A stretch of DNA of 64,000 bases from Streptomyces sp. NBC_01497 (GTDB taxonomy: Bacteria > Actinomycetota > Actinomycetes > Streptomycetales > Streptomycetaceae). Position 1 is the first letter of the stretch. Each line of letters begins with the position of its first letter. Where the stretch lies: contig NZ_CP109427.1 in NCBI RefSeq assembly GCF_036250695.1, positions 4,898,001 to 4,962,000 on the forward strand, in the 5' to 3' direction. Under the pieces are notes generated by a model, which worked only from the letters and a program-made list of their open reading frames with translations, had not been told where the DNA came from and searched no databases. Position numbers and translations under genes: made by a program. Below, piece by piece: positions 33,197 through 40,859 of the stretch.

Positions 33197-34111
33197 ATGA
33201 TCTACTCGCCTCCCCCCAGGATCACCAAGGCTGTCATCCCCGCGGCTGGTCTCGGCACCCGCTTCCTGCCCGCGACGAAGGCGACGCCCAAGGAGATGCT
33301 CCCCGTCGTCGACAAGCCGGCGATCCAGTACGTGGTCGAGGAAGCCGTCGCAGCCGGACTGTCCGACGTCTTGATGATCACCGGGCGCAACAAGCGTCCG
33401 CTGGAGGACCACTTCGACCGCAACTACGAGCTCGAAGAGGTGCTCTCGCGCAAGGGTGACCTCAGCCGCCTCGCGAAGGTGCAGGAGCCGAGCGCGCTCG
33501 CGACCATGCACTACGTGCGCCAGGGGGACCCCCGGGGCCTGGGTCACGCCGTGCTGTGCGCGGAGCCGCACGTGGGTGACCAGCCCTTCGCCGTCCTCCT
33601 CGGCGACGACCTGATCGACCCGCGCGATCCCCTGCTCGCGCGCATGGTCGAGATCCAGGAGAGAGAGGGCGGCAGCGTGATCGCCCTGATGGAGGTCGAC
33701 CCTGCGCAGATCCACCTCTACGGCTGCGCGGCGGTCGAGCCCACGGGGTACGCCGACGTCGTCAAGGTGCACGACCTGGTGGAGAAGCCCGAACCGGCCG
33801 AGGCGCCCAGCAACTACGCGATCATCGGCCGCTACGTCCTCGACCCGGCGGTCTTCGGCATACTGCGTCAGACCGAGCCCGGCCGTGGTGGTGAGATCCA
33901 GCTGACGGACGCTCTCCAGCAGCTCTCCGCCGACGAGGAGACCGGCGGACCCGTGCACGGCGTCGTCTTCAAAGGACGCCGTTATGACACGGGGGACCGC
34001 GGGGACTTTCTGCGTGCCATTGTCAGACTCGCATGCGAACGTGAAGACCTGGGCCCGGACTTCCGGGCCTGGCTCCGCAGGTATGTCATCGAGGAGATGC
34101 AGGCATCTTGA
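33197..34111 (+). CDS. galU: UTP-glucose-1-phosphate uridylyltransferase GalU
   Basis: A 304-residue nucleotidyltransferase. KAVIPAAGLGTRFLPATKATPKEMLPVVDKP is the nucleotide-binding signature, with LLGDDLI for the metal-binding aspartate and KGRRYDTGDRGDFL near the end. It makes UDP-glucose for surface glycans and trehalose. The ATG follows AGGGTG. Its stop overlaps the TTG start of glp/moeA by 4 nt, so the two are translationally coupled. Confidence 0.95.
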   Translation: MIYSPPPRITKAVIPAAGLGTRFLPATKATPKEMLPVVDKPAIQYVVEEAVAAGLSDVLMITGRNKRPLEDHFDRNYELEEVLSRKGDLSRLAKVQEPSALATMHYVRQGDPRGLGHAVLCAEPHVGDQPFAVLLGDDLIDPRDPLLARMVEIQEREGGSVIALMEVDPAQIHLYGCAAVEPTGYADVVKVHDLVEKPEPAEAPSNYAIIGRYVLDPAVFGILRQTEPGRGGEIQLTDALQQLSADEETGGPVHGVVFKGRRYDTGDRGDFLRAIVRLACEREDLGPDFRAWLRRYVIEEMQAS

Positions 34112-35442
34112 GCAGTACGGCAGAGTCGGCACCGGCAGGCCAGGGCGAACCGCTGTGGACAGTCGAGGAGCACATCGCGGACATCCTCGCCGCGATCCGC
34201 CCTCTTGAGCCCATCGACCTGCCCCTGCCCGACGCGCAGGGCTGCGTCCTCGTGGAGGACGTCGTCGTGCGGGTGTCCCTGCCGCCGTTCGACAACAGCT
34301 CGATGGACGGTTACGCGGTCCGTACGGCCGATCTCAGCGGCGCGAGCGACGAGTTCCCGGCCGTGCTCACGGTGGTCGGCGATGTCGCGGCCGGCAGCGG
34401 AACCCTCCCGGAGGTGGGGCCCGGAGAAGCCGCGCGGATCATGACGGGGGCACCGCTGCCTCCCGGCGCCGAGGCCGTGGTCCCGGTGGAGTGGACCGAC
34501 GGGGGCGCGGGCGGCGGGGCCGTCGCCTCGATGCTGCCGGTCGGCACGGGAGCGGACGGGGCGAGTGGCGAGGTCCGCGTCTACCGCACGGCCGAGCCCC
34601 GCGCGCATGTGCGCGCCGCCGGCAGCGACGTGGCGGCGGGCGATCTCGCCTTGGAGGCCGGCACGGTCCTCGGGCCGCCGCAGATCGCGCTCCTGGCGGC
34701 GATCGGCCGGGGCAGTGTGCGGGTACGGCCGCGCCCGCGCGTCGTCGTCCTGTCCACCGGCAGCGAACTCGTGCAGCCCGGCGAGGAACTGGCGCAGGGT
34801 CAGATCTACGACTCCAACAGCTTCGCCCTCGCCGCCGCCGCGCGCGACGCGGGCGCGATCGCGTATCGGGTCGGCGCCGTGGACGACGATCCGGACACCC
34901 TCCGCACCACCATCGAGGACCAGTTGGTCCGTGCGGACCTGCTGGTGACCACGGGCGGTGTCAGCGTCGGCGCGTACGACGTCGTCAAGGCGGCCCTGTC
35001 CTCCGTGGGGGACGAGGACGAACCGGGCAGCGGCATCGACTTCCGCAAACTGGCCATGCAGCCGGGCAAGCCCCAGGGGTTCGGTTCGATCGGCAGCGCG
35101 CACACCCCGCTGCTGGCCCTCCCGGGCAATCCCGTCTCGTCGTACGTCTCCTTCGAGTTGTTCGTACGCCCGGCGATCCGGGCGATGATGGGGGTGGCGG
35201 ACGTCCACCGCCCGGTGGTCCGGGCGAAGCTGGCCACGGGCAGGCCGCTGACGTCGCCGGTGGGCCGCCGCCAGTTCTTGCGGGGCAGGTACGACGCGGC
35301 CGCGGGCGAGGCGACCCCGGTCGGCGGCGCGGGCTCGCACCTGGTGGCCGCACTGGCCCACGCGGACTGCCTGCTGGTCGTACCGGAGGACACGACGGCC
35401 GTGGAGCCCGGCACGGAACTTGAGGTCGTCCTGCTGGGCTGA
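34108..35442 (+). CDS. glp: Gephyrin-like protein Glp / molybdopterin molybdenumtransferase MoeA
   Basis: A 444-residue MoeA fold: TVEEHIADILAAI, FDNSSMDGYAVR, GPGEAARIMTGAPLPPGA, VVVLSTGSELVQPGEEL, LLVTTGGVSVGAYD, LPGNPVSSYVSFELFV. MoeA inserts molybdate into adenylated molybdopterin. In corynebacteria the homologue in this operon position (Glp) was reported to bind FtsZ and the membrane receptor GLPR, related to SepX, which is also encoded downstream here. Either or both roles are possible; moaC and mog follow. The start is a TTG inside the galU stop. Confidence 0.88.
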   Translation: MSSTAESAPAGQGEPLWTVEEHIADILAAIRPLEPIDLPLPDAQGCVLVEDVVVRVSLPPFDNSSMDGYAVRTADLSGASDEFPAVLTVVGDVAAGSGTLPEVGPGEAARIMTGAPLPPGAEAVVPVEWTDGGAGGGAVASMLPVGTGADGASGEVRVYRTAEPRAHVRAAGSDVAAGDLALEAGTVLGPPQIALLAAIGRGSVRVRPRPRVVVLSTGSELVQPGEELAQGQIYDSNSFALAAAARDAGAIAYRVGAVDDDPDTLRTTIEDQLVRADLLVTTGGVSVGAYDVVKAALSSVGDEDEPGSGIDFRKLAMQPGKPQGFGSIGSAHTPLLALPGNPVSSYVSFELFVRPAIRAMMGVADVHRPVVRAKLATGRPLTSPVGRRQFLRGRYDAAAGEATPVGGAGSHLVAALAHADCLLVVPEDTTAVEPGTELEVVLLG

Positions 35443-35763
35443 GGTACCGCCGTGGTGGGGTCCTGACCTGGTGGATCCCGGGCCCGGGCCTACGGCCGGA
35501 CGCCGTCCGCCGCGCGCGGGCGCGTCGCGGTGAGCGCGGCGTGCGAGGGGGCCGCGGGCCGCCGGGGGACGGGCGTTTCGGCTACCGGGTGTCCGCGGGT
35601 GCCCGCCGGGATCCATCCTGACCGGCCGAAGGCCACGCGGTGGCGGTACCGTTGGCTGCCCACACAGGCCGAAACAGGCCGACACAGGCCAAAGGGCCGA
35701 GGCCGCGCAGGCCGGAGTCCGGCAGGCCGCCAGGACGGGCCAGGACCGGGAGCGTCACACCGT
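35443..35763. other. Region before moaC with 10-bp phased repeats
   Basis: A 321-bp gap within the operon. It holds three tandem decamers ending ACAGGCC (35661-35690) and further GGCC-rich near-repeats. No gene was recognised. It may carry a separate moaC promoter. Confidence 0.5.
35661..35690. repeat. Three helically phased ACAGGCC decamers
   Basis: ACAGGCC occurs at 35664-35670, 35674-35680 and 35684-35690, an exact 10-bp period that would place each copy on the same DNA face. It lies about 75-100 bp before the moaC start. Confidence 0.65.
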
Positions 35764-36351
35764 ATGACCGCGATTCCGCCGGGGGACAGCCCCGGACGCC
35801 CCGGGCCCGGGGGTCCGTCACCCCGGGTGCCGGATGCCCAGCAGGGCACTGCGGGCCGCAGCGGCCTGACCCACGTCGACGAGACGGGCGCGGCCCGCAT
35901 GGTCGACGTCTCGGCGAAGGACGTCACCGCACGCGTCGCCCGTGCCACCGGCCGGGTGCTCGTCTCGCCGGACGTCGTCGCGCTGCTGCGGGGCGGTGGT
36001 GTCCCGAAGGGTGACGCTCTCGCCGTCGCGCGGATCGCCGGCATCATGGGCGCCAAGCGCACACCGGACCTCGTCCCCCTGTGCCACCCGCTCGCGGTCT
36101 CCGGCGTCACGGTCGACCTGACGGTCGCAGACGACGCGGTGGAGATCGCGGCGACGGTGAAGACCACGGACCGCACCGGCGTCGAGATGGAGGCGCTGAC
36201 GGCGGTGTCCGTCGCGGCGCTCACGGTGGTCGACATGGTCAAGGCGGTCGACAAGGGCGCGGTGATCACCGACGTGCGCGTCGAGGAGAAGAGCGGCGGC
36301 AGGTCGGGCACCTGGACGCGCCCGGACCGTACGAGGGGAGGTGCCGCATGA
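35764..36351 (+). CDS. moaC: Cyclic pyranopterin monophosphate synthase MoaC
   Basis: A 195-residue protein. The MoaC core begins at LTHVDETGAARMVDVS (about 35) and carries AGIMGAKRTPDLVPLCHPL and KTTDRTGVEMEALTAVSVAALTVVDMVKA, which form the active site. It converts the GTP-derived cyclic intermediate to cPMP in molybdenum cofactor synthesis. About 33 Pro/Gly-rich residues precede the core, so translation might instead begin at an in-frame GTG (VPDAQQG). The ATG at 35764 has GGGAGCG upstream. Overlaps mog by 4 nt. Confidence 0.9.
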   Translation: MTAIPPGDSPGRPGPGGPSPRVPDAQQGTAGRSGLTHVDETGAARMVDVSAKDVTARVARATGRVLVSPDVVALLRGGGVPKGDALAVARIAGIMGAKRTPDLVPLCHPLAVSGVTVDLTVADDAVEIAATVKTTDRTGVEMEALTAVSVAALTVVDMVKAVDKGAVITDVRVEEKSGGRSGTWTRPDRTRGGAA

Positions 36352-36872
36352 CGGCGGCACACCCGTTCGCGGGCACCGGAGAGGCGAGCCCCCGCGCGCT
36401 GGTGGTCACCGCGTCCAACCGGGCCGCGGCGGGCGTCTACGAGGACACCGGCGGTCCCCTCATCGTCACCGCACTGACCGGCCTCGGCTTCGCCGTGGAC
36501 GGCCCGCGGGTCGTGCCCGACGGCGACCCGGTCGAGAGCGAGCTGCGGGTGGCGGTCGCGGACGGTTACGACGTCGTCGTCACCACCGGCGGTACGGGCA
36601 TCTCGCCGACCGACCGTACGCCCGAGGTCACCCGGAAGGTCCTGGACTACGAGGTGCCGGGCATCGCGGAGGCGATCCGGGCACGCGGCGCGGCCAAGGT
36701 GCCCACGGCGGCGCTCTCGCGGGGTCTCGCGGGCGTGGCGGGCCGGACGCTCGTCGTCAACCTGCCGGGCTCGACGGGCGGGGTCCGCGACGGCCTCGCC
36801 GTGCTCGACGGACTGCTGGCACACGCCGTGGACCAGATCCGCGGCGCCGACCATCCCCGTACCGGCGGATGA
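36348..36872 (+). CDS. mog: Molybdopterin adenylyltransferase (MogA/MoaB)
   Basis: A 174-residue MogA/MoaB fold: ALVVTASNRAAAGVYEDTGG, DVVVTTGGTGISPTDRTPEVT (molybdopterin site) and NLPGSTGGVRDGL. It adenylylates molybdopterin before MoeA inserts the metal. The start overlaps the moaC stop (ATGA) and its stop overlaps the next start, so moaC-mog-rimJ are coupled. Confidence 0.92.
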   Translation: MTAAHPFAGTGEASPRALVVTASNRAAAGVYEDTGGPLIVTALTGLGFAVDGPRVVPDGDPVESELRVAVADGYDVVVTTGGTGISPTDRTPEVTRKVLDYEVPGIAEAIRARGAAKVPTAALSRGLAGVAGRTLVVNLPGSTGGVRDGLAVLDGLLAHAVDQIRGADHPRTGG

Positions 36873-37495
36873 ACCCCGCCTGGCCCGTGATCCTGGCGGA
36901 CGGGGATATCGCCCTCCGCCCGATAAGAGCGCGTGACCAGCGCGCCTGGAGGGACGTCAACCGGCGCAACAGGGACTGGCTCAGGCCCTGGGAAGCAACG
37001 GTTCCGCCGCCGTCGCCCGGCGCACCGCTCGGGCATCGGCCGACGTATCGTCAAATGGTCCGCCACCTCAAGAGGGAGGCGTCCGCGGGCCGGATGCTGC
37101 CGTTCGTCGTCGAGTACCAGGGCCGCCTCGTCGGCCAGTTGACGGTGGCCGGCATCACCTGGGGGTCCATGTGCTCGGGGCACGTCGGCTACTGGGTCGA
37201 CAGTGAGGTCGCCGGCCGCGGGGTGATGCCGACGGCCGTGGCGCTCGCGACCGACCACTGTTTCCAGGCGCTCGGTCTGCACCGGCTGGAGGTCTGCATC
37301 CGTCCGGAGAACGGGCCGAGCCGCCGGGTCGTGGAGAAACTGGGCTTCCGCGAGGAGGGCATGCGGCCGCGCTATCTCCACATCGACGGGGCGTGGCGCG
37401 ACCATCTCGTCTTCGCGCTGACCGCCGAGGAGGCACCGGAGGGGCTGCTGCGCCGGTGGCACCAGGCGCGGCGCCGCCGGACGTCCCTCGAATGA
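36869..37495 (+). CDS. rimJ: GNAT N-acetyltransferase, RimJ type
   Basis: A 208-residue GNAT with DIALRPIRARDQRAWRDVNRRNRDWLRPWEAT at the N-terminus, HVGYWVDSEVAGRGVMPTAVALA as the acetyl-CoA loop and HRLEVCIRPENGPSRRVVEKLGFREEG near the end. This matches RimJ-like N-terminal acetyltransferases. A rimJ gene between moeA and the sepX-type membrane gene is the order I recall for Rv0994-Rv0996. The target protein is unknown. ATGA overlap with mog. Confidence 0.85.
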   Translation: MNPAWPVILADGDIALRPIRARDQRAWRDVNRRNRDWLRPWEATVPPPSPGAPLGHRPTYRQMVRHLKREASAGRMLPFVVEYQGRLVGQLTVAGITWGSMCSGHVGYWVDSEVAGRGVMPTAVALATDHCFQALGLHRLEVCIRPENGPSRRVVEKLGFREEGMRPRYLHIDGAWRDHLVFALTAEEAPEGLLRRWHQARRRRTSLE

Positions 37496-37724
37496 GCGGC
37501 CGGGATTCGGCGGTGTACTCGGAAGAGAAGTGTTCGAAATTCGTTCGAATTTTTGACGGGCGAGAATAATGAAATAAGTGTTCGATATTGATCGGGACTC
37601 GCTGCCGTCCGACCATAGAGCGATCCGAACAATCACAAAAAAGTTCAGTGATATCAGCCAGATCGTGCGACACACCGGTCCAATTGGCCGATCCGCTCCG
37701 GCGAATCCCTCTACGGTGTGAAGC

Positions 37725-38924
37725 GTGAGCAGCAGCGGCCTCATTTACGCAGTCATCGTCGGGGCCTGGGCCGCCTACCTGGTGCCGATGTGGCTCCGCA
37801 GGCAGGACGAGCTCAACGAGGCGCGTCCGACGGAACGCTTCACCACCGCCATCCGGCTGCTGTCGGGGCGGGCGGCGATGGAGCGTCGATACGCCAAGGA
37901 CCTGCGGGAACGCGCCGTGGATCAGGCGTCCGAGGGGAACGAGGGCTTCGGCGCGCCCGGGTCCGACGCGGAACCGGACAGCGGGGCGGAGCCCATGAGC
38001 TCCGTCGACGTCCGGGCCTTCGCCGCGCCCCCGGCTCTGACGGAGGCGCGGATCGAGGTGCGCGGCGTCGTCGAGGCGGCTGAGCGTCCGGCCGAGCGCA
38101 GGCGCGTCCCGGCTGAGCGTCCGGCCGAGCGCGAGCCGGTCCGTGAGCCGGTCCGTGAGCCGGTTCGCGCGCAGGACCGCATGCAGAACCGTGAGCCGGT
38201 GCGCGCGCCGGTCGCGCGCCGCCGCCCGCCGGCGGGCGACCGCGCCACCCGCGCGCGCCGCTCGAAGGTCCTGGCGCGCCGCCGCCGCACGACGGTGCTC
38301 CTCTTCCTCGTCTTCACCGCCGGCGCGCTCGTCCCCGCGATCGGCGGGCTCGACCTGCTCTGGGCGCCCGCGGCGCCGGCCGTCCTGCTCAGCGCCTACA
38401 TCGCCCACCTGCGCTCCAACGAACGGCGCCGGTTCACCTTCACCATGGACCGCCGCAGGGCCGAGGCCGCGGCCCAGCGGCTGCGCGAGACCCGTTCGCA
38501 CCGCCAGGCGCCGGCCGGGCACGGCCAGGGCGCCGACGCGGAGGGCCTCCCGGCGCCGCAGCCCGCGCCGCGCGTCTCGCCGCAGGAAGCGGGGCGCCGG
38601 GCCCTGGTGGAGCAGACCGACCACGCCGAGTGGCTCGACCAGGAACGCGAGCGCCGGCCGGGCCGAGGCGACAGCTGGGAGCCCGTACCGGTACCGCTGC
38701 CCACCTATGTGACCGCTCCCGTGGCCCCCCGTGCGCCCAGCGGCGTGGAGGTTGGCGACCCGGAGACGTGGAGCGCGGCACGCTCCTCCACCGCGGCCGA
38801 CCCGGCCCCGCCGCCCGCTCAGCCCGCCCCCGAGCCGGCCCCGCGCCGCGCCCGCGAGCGCGGCAGGACCCCGCTGTTCGATCAGTACGACGACGAGGAC
38901 CGCCCCCGCGCCGCCAACGAGTGA
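37725..38924 (+). CDS. sepX: SepX/GLPR-type membrane protein of the divisome
   Basis: A 399-residue protein. TM1 is at residues 5-24 (GLIYAVIVGAWAAYLVPMWL), then a charged cytosolic stretch with repeated EPVREPVR and AERPAER elements. Two close helices follow (about 191-230, TVLLFLVFTAGALVPAIGGLDLLW...), then a long Pro/Arg-rich C-terminal region. N-terminus and position after rimJ match Streptomyces SepX and corynebacterial GLPR, a membrane receptor for Glp reported to act in septation. The 229-bp AT-rich gap before it implies its own promoter. The start is a GTG. Confidence 0.78.
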   Translation: MSSSGLIYAVIVGAWAAYLVPMWLRRQDELNEARPTERFTTAIRLLSGRAAMERRYAKDLRERAVDQASEGNEGFGAPGSDAEPDSGAEPMSSVDVRAFAAPPALTEARIEVRGVVEAAERPAERRRVPAERPAEREPVREPVREPVRAQDRMQNREPVRAPVARRRPPAGDRATRARRSKVLARRRRTTVLLFLVFTAGALVPAIGGLDLLWAPAAPAVLLSAYIAHLRSNERRRFTFTMDRRRAEAAAQRLRETRSHRQAPAGHGQGADAEGLPAPQPAPRVSPQEAGRRALVEQTDHAEWLDQERERRPGRGDSWEPVPVPLPTYVTAPVAPRAPSGVEVGDPETWSAARSSTAADPAPPPAQPAPEPAPRRARERGRTPLFDQYDDEDRPRAANE

Positions 38925-39007
38925 CGGAGCCCGGCGATCCCCGGTGACCAGCGGACAACGGATTTCCGAGCACCCGGATCAAAGTGCTAGAGTTCCACTC
39001 GTCGCAA

Positions 39008-39081
39008 GGGCCTGTGGCGCAGTCCGGTAGCGCACCTCGTTCGCATCGAGGGGGTCAGGGGTTCGAATCCCCTCAGGTCCA
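39008..39081 (+). tRNA. tRNA-Ala (anticodon CGC)
   Basis: A full cloverleaf. The acceptor GGGCCTG pairs with CAGGTCC, including the G3:U70 pair that marks alanine tRNAs. The anticodon stem CCTCG/CGAGG holds loop TTCGCAT (CGC at 39042-39044), and the T-loop is GTTCGAATC. CCA is not encoded. Confidence 0.95.
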
Positions 39082-39094
39082 CAGACAGACGACC

Positions 39095-39127
39095 AAGCCC
39101 CTGTCGGAGAGATCCGACAGGGGCTTT
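39095..39127 (+). terminator. tRNA-Ala terminator
   Basis: AAGCCCCTGTCGGA and TCCGACAGGGGCTT form a 14-bp stem with loop GAGA, followed by TTTT. Confidence 0.9.
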
Positions 39128-39395
39128 TCGGTGTCGTCATCCAGGGCGGCGGGCTGTTCGTCTCGAAGAGGGGACGTCCCGTCCGCGCGGCGCGATCTCG
39201 TCATCGCCCGCCCCGGCACCATCGTGCACGGTCCCCGGACGCCTGAGCCCCTGCCGGACGGATCCGGCAGGGGCTCATTGACGGGCCGGCGAAAAGCGGT
39301 CCGCGGCTGTGCGGGGTGTGGTGTGGTGCGGCTGTCGACGCCGTACCGCGGCCGTCGGCCGGGCCCGTTCGAGCCGGGGCGGGCGCGAGCGGCGG
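39128..39395. other. Gap after tRNA-Ala
   Basis: It holds a second hairpin (39244-39277) resembling the tRNA terminator. No gene was recognised. Confidence 0.5.
39244..39277. terminator. Second hairpin, near-copy of the tRNA terminator
   Basis: TGAGCCCCTGCCGGA and TCCGGCAGGGGCTCA form a perfect 15-bp stem with loop CGGA. It may terminate the rclA-like gene on the reverse strand. No T-run follows. Confidence 0.6.
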
Positions 39396-40787
39396 CTACC
39401 TGGGCAGTACCTTGTCGAACACCTCGTTGAGCGCCTCGGTCGAACTCGGGTGCGTGTAGATCGAGTTGCGGAGCTCGGTGGCGGTGATGCCGTGCCGGAC
39501 GGCCAGGGCGACCGTGTTGATGATCTCCTGGGCGTCGATGCTGAGCAACGCCGCGCCGAGGATGAGGTCGGTCCGCGCGTCGACGACGAACTTCATCAGG
39601 CCGCGGGTCTCCTCGACGGTGTGGGCGCGGGGCATCGCGACGATGTCGGCGACGTTCTCCCTGGCGACCGTGAAGTCGAGGCCCTTCGACCGGGCCTGCG
39701 TCTCGGTCAGGCCGACCGTGGCGAGCGGCGGCGTGATGAACAGGGTGTGCGGTACGGCCACGCGGTCCGTGGTGGTCCGGGTGCCCTCACCCAGCAACTG
39801 GTCCAGAACGATACGGGCGTCGTCGAGCGAGATGTAGGTGAACTGGGGGCCGCCGTTGACATCGCCGAGTGCGAAGATGTGCGGCCGGCTGGTGCGCAGG
39901 TGCTCGTCCACCACGATGGACCCGTTCGCGGCGGTCTTGACCCCGGCGGCGTCGAGGCGGAGCTGCGACGTGACCGCACGGCGGCCGGTTGCCGGAAGCA
40001 GCGCGCTCGCCTCGACCGTGTGGGTCCGGCCGTCCTTCTCGTAGACGACGCTCGACACCGCGCCGGTGTCGCGTACCTCGGAGACGACGGCGCCGGTGAT
40101 GACGCGGATGCCGTCGCCGGTGAGGATCTGCGTCACCGCGCCCGCCACGTCCTCGTCCTCGCGGGGGAGGAGCCGGTCGGCCGCCTCCAGCACGGTGACG
40201 TCGGTGCCGAAGTGACGGTAGATCGAGGCGAACTCAAGCCCGAGGTAGCCTCCGCCGATGACGACGAGCCGCTCCGGCAGGTTGCTCGTCTGCGTCAACT
40301 CGGTGCTGCTGACCAGGTGCGGGCTGGCCGCCAGGCCCGCAATGGCCGGAACGACCGGCTCGGAGCCGGTGTTGATCAGGATCGTGGGTGCGGTGACGGT
40401 GATGCGGTCCGTGCCCTCGCCGACAGCCACCGTGTGCGGGTCGAGGAAATGAGCGGCGCCGGTGATGACCGTCGCGGTGTCCTTGCCGTCGAGGGAGGAG
40501 AAGTTGCCGGCGCGGAAGGCGCTGGTCAGCTCGCGCACGCCCGCGACCGAGTGCTGGAAGAAGCCCTGCGCGTCGTCCTCGGGACGTCGCGCGTTGGAGT
40601 AGTGGACGAGCATCTTGGTGGGGACGCATCCCACGTTGGGGCACGTGCCGCCGTACATGTTCTCGGACTGCTCGACGAGGATGACGCGACGGCCGGCGTC
40701 CGTGAGTGCGTGCGCGGCGGTCTTGCCGCCTTTTCCGAAGCCGACGACGAGGACGTCGGCGCTGAGCATGGTGGTCGTCGTTTCCAT
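39396..40787 (-). CDS. rclA: RclA-like FAD/NAD(P) pyridine nucleotide-disulfide oxidoreductase
   Basis: A 463-residue flavoprotein. FAD-binding Rossmann VLVVGFGKGGKTAA (12-25), redox-active pair C49-x4-C54 (GGTCPNVGCVPTK), a second Rossmann RLVVIGGGYLGLEFAS for NAD(P)H, and a dimer domain ending IYTHPSSTEALNEVFDKVL, though without the HxxxxE pair of lipoamide dehydrogenase. Its size and the divergent AraC-type gene match E. coli RclA, a reactive-chlorine-resistance copper reductase. The start was taken at ATG 40787. Confidence 0.82.
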   Translation of the reverse strand: METTTTMLSADVLVVGFGKGGKTAAHALTDAGRRVILVEQSENMYGGTCPNVGCVPTKMLVHYSNARRPEDDAQGFFQHSVAGVRELTSAFRAGNFSSLDGKDTATVITGAAHFLDPHTVAVGEGTDRITVTAPTILINTGSEPVVPAIAGLAASPHLVSSTELTQTSNLPERLVVIGGGYLGLEFASIYRHFGTDVTVLEAADRLLPREDEDVAGAVTQILTGDGIRVITGAVVSEVRDTGAVSSVVYEKDGRTHTVEASALLPATGRRAVTSQLRLDAAGVKTAANGSIVVDEHLRTSRPHIFALGDVNGGPQFTYISLDDARIVLDQLLGEGTRTTTDRVAVPHTLFITPPLATVGLTETQARSKGLDFTVARENVADIVAMPRAHTVEETRGLMKFVVDARTDLILGAALLSIDAQEIINTVALAVRHGITATELRNSIYTHPSSTEALNEVFDKVLPR

Positions 40788-40859
40788 GCCTTGAGTCTCT
40801 GCACCTATAGTTGATTCGAACAGGTCTCTCTGATTCATTTTTCAGCCCGAGAGTCTCAT
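40788..40859. promoter_or_regulatory. rclA/rclR divergent control region
   Basis: Only 72 bp separate the two starts. It contains TGATTC twice (40812-40817, 40831-40836; 19 bp apart), GAGTCTC elements near each gene, and a TATAGT that could be a -10 box. Confidence 0.5.

Noticed and set aside
37531..37549. LexA SOS box before sepX
   Set aside because: The arms TCGAA/TTCGA are five bases apart; the actinobacterial box needs six with C and G at the inner edges.
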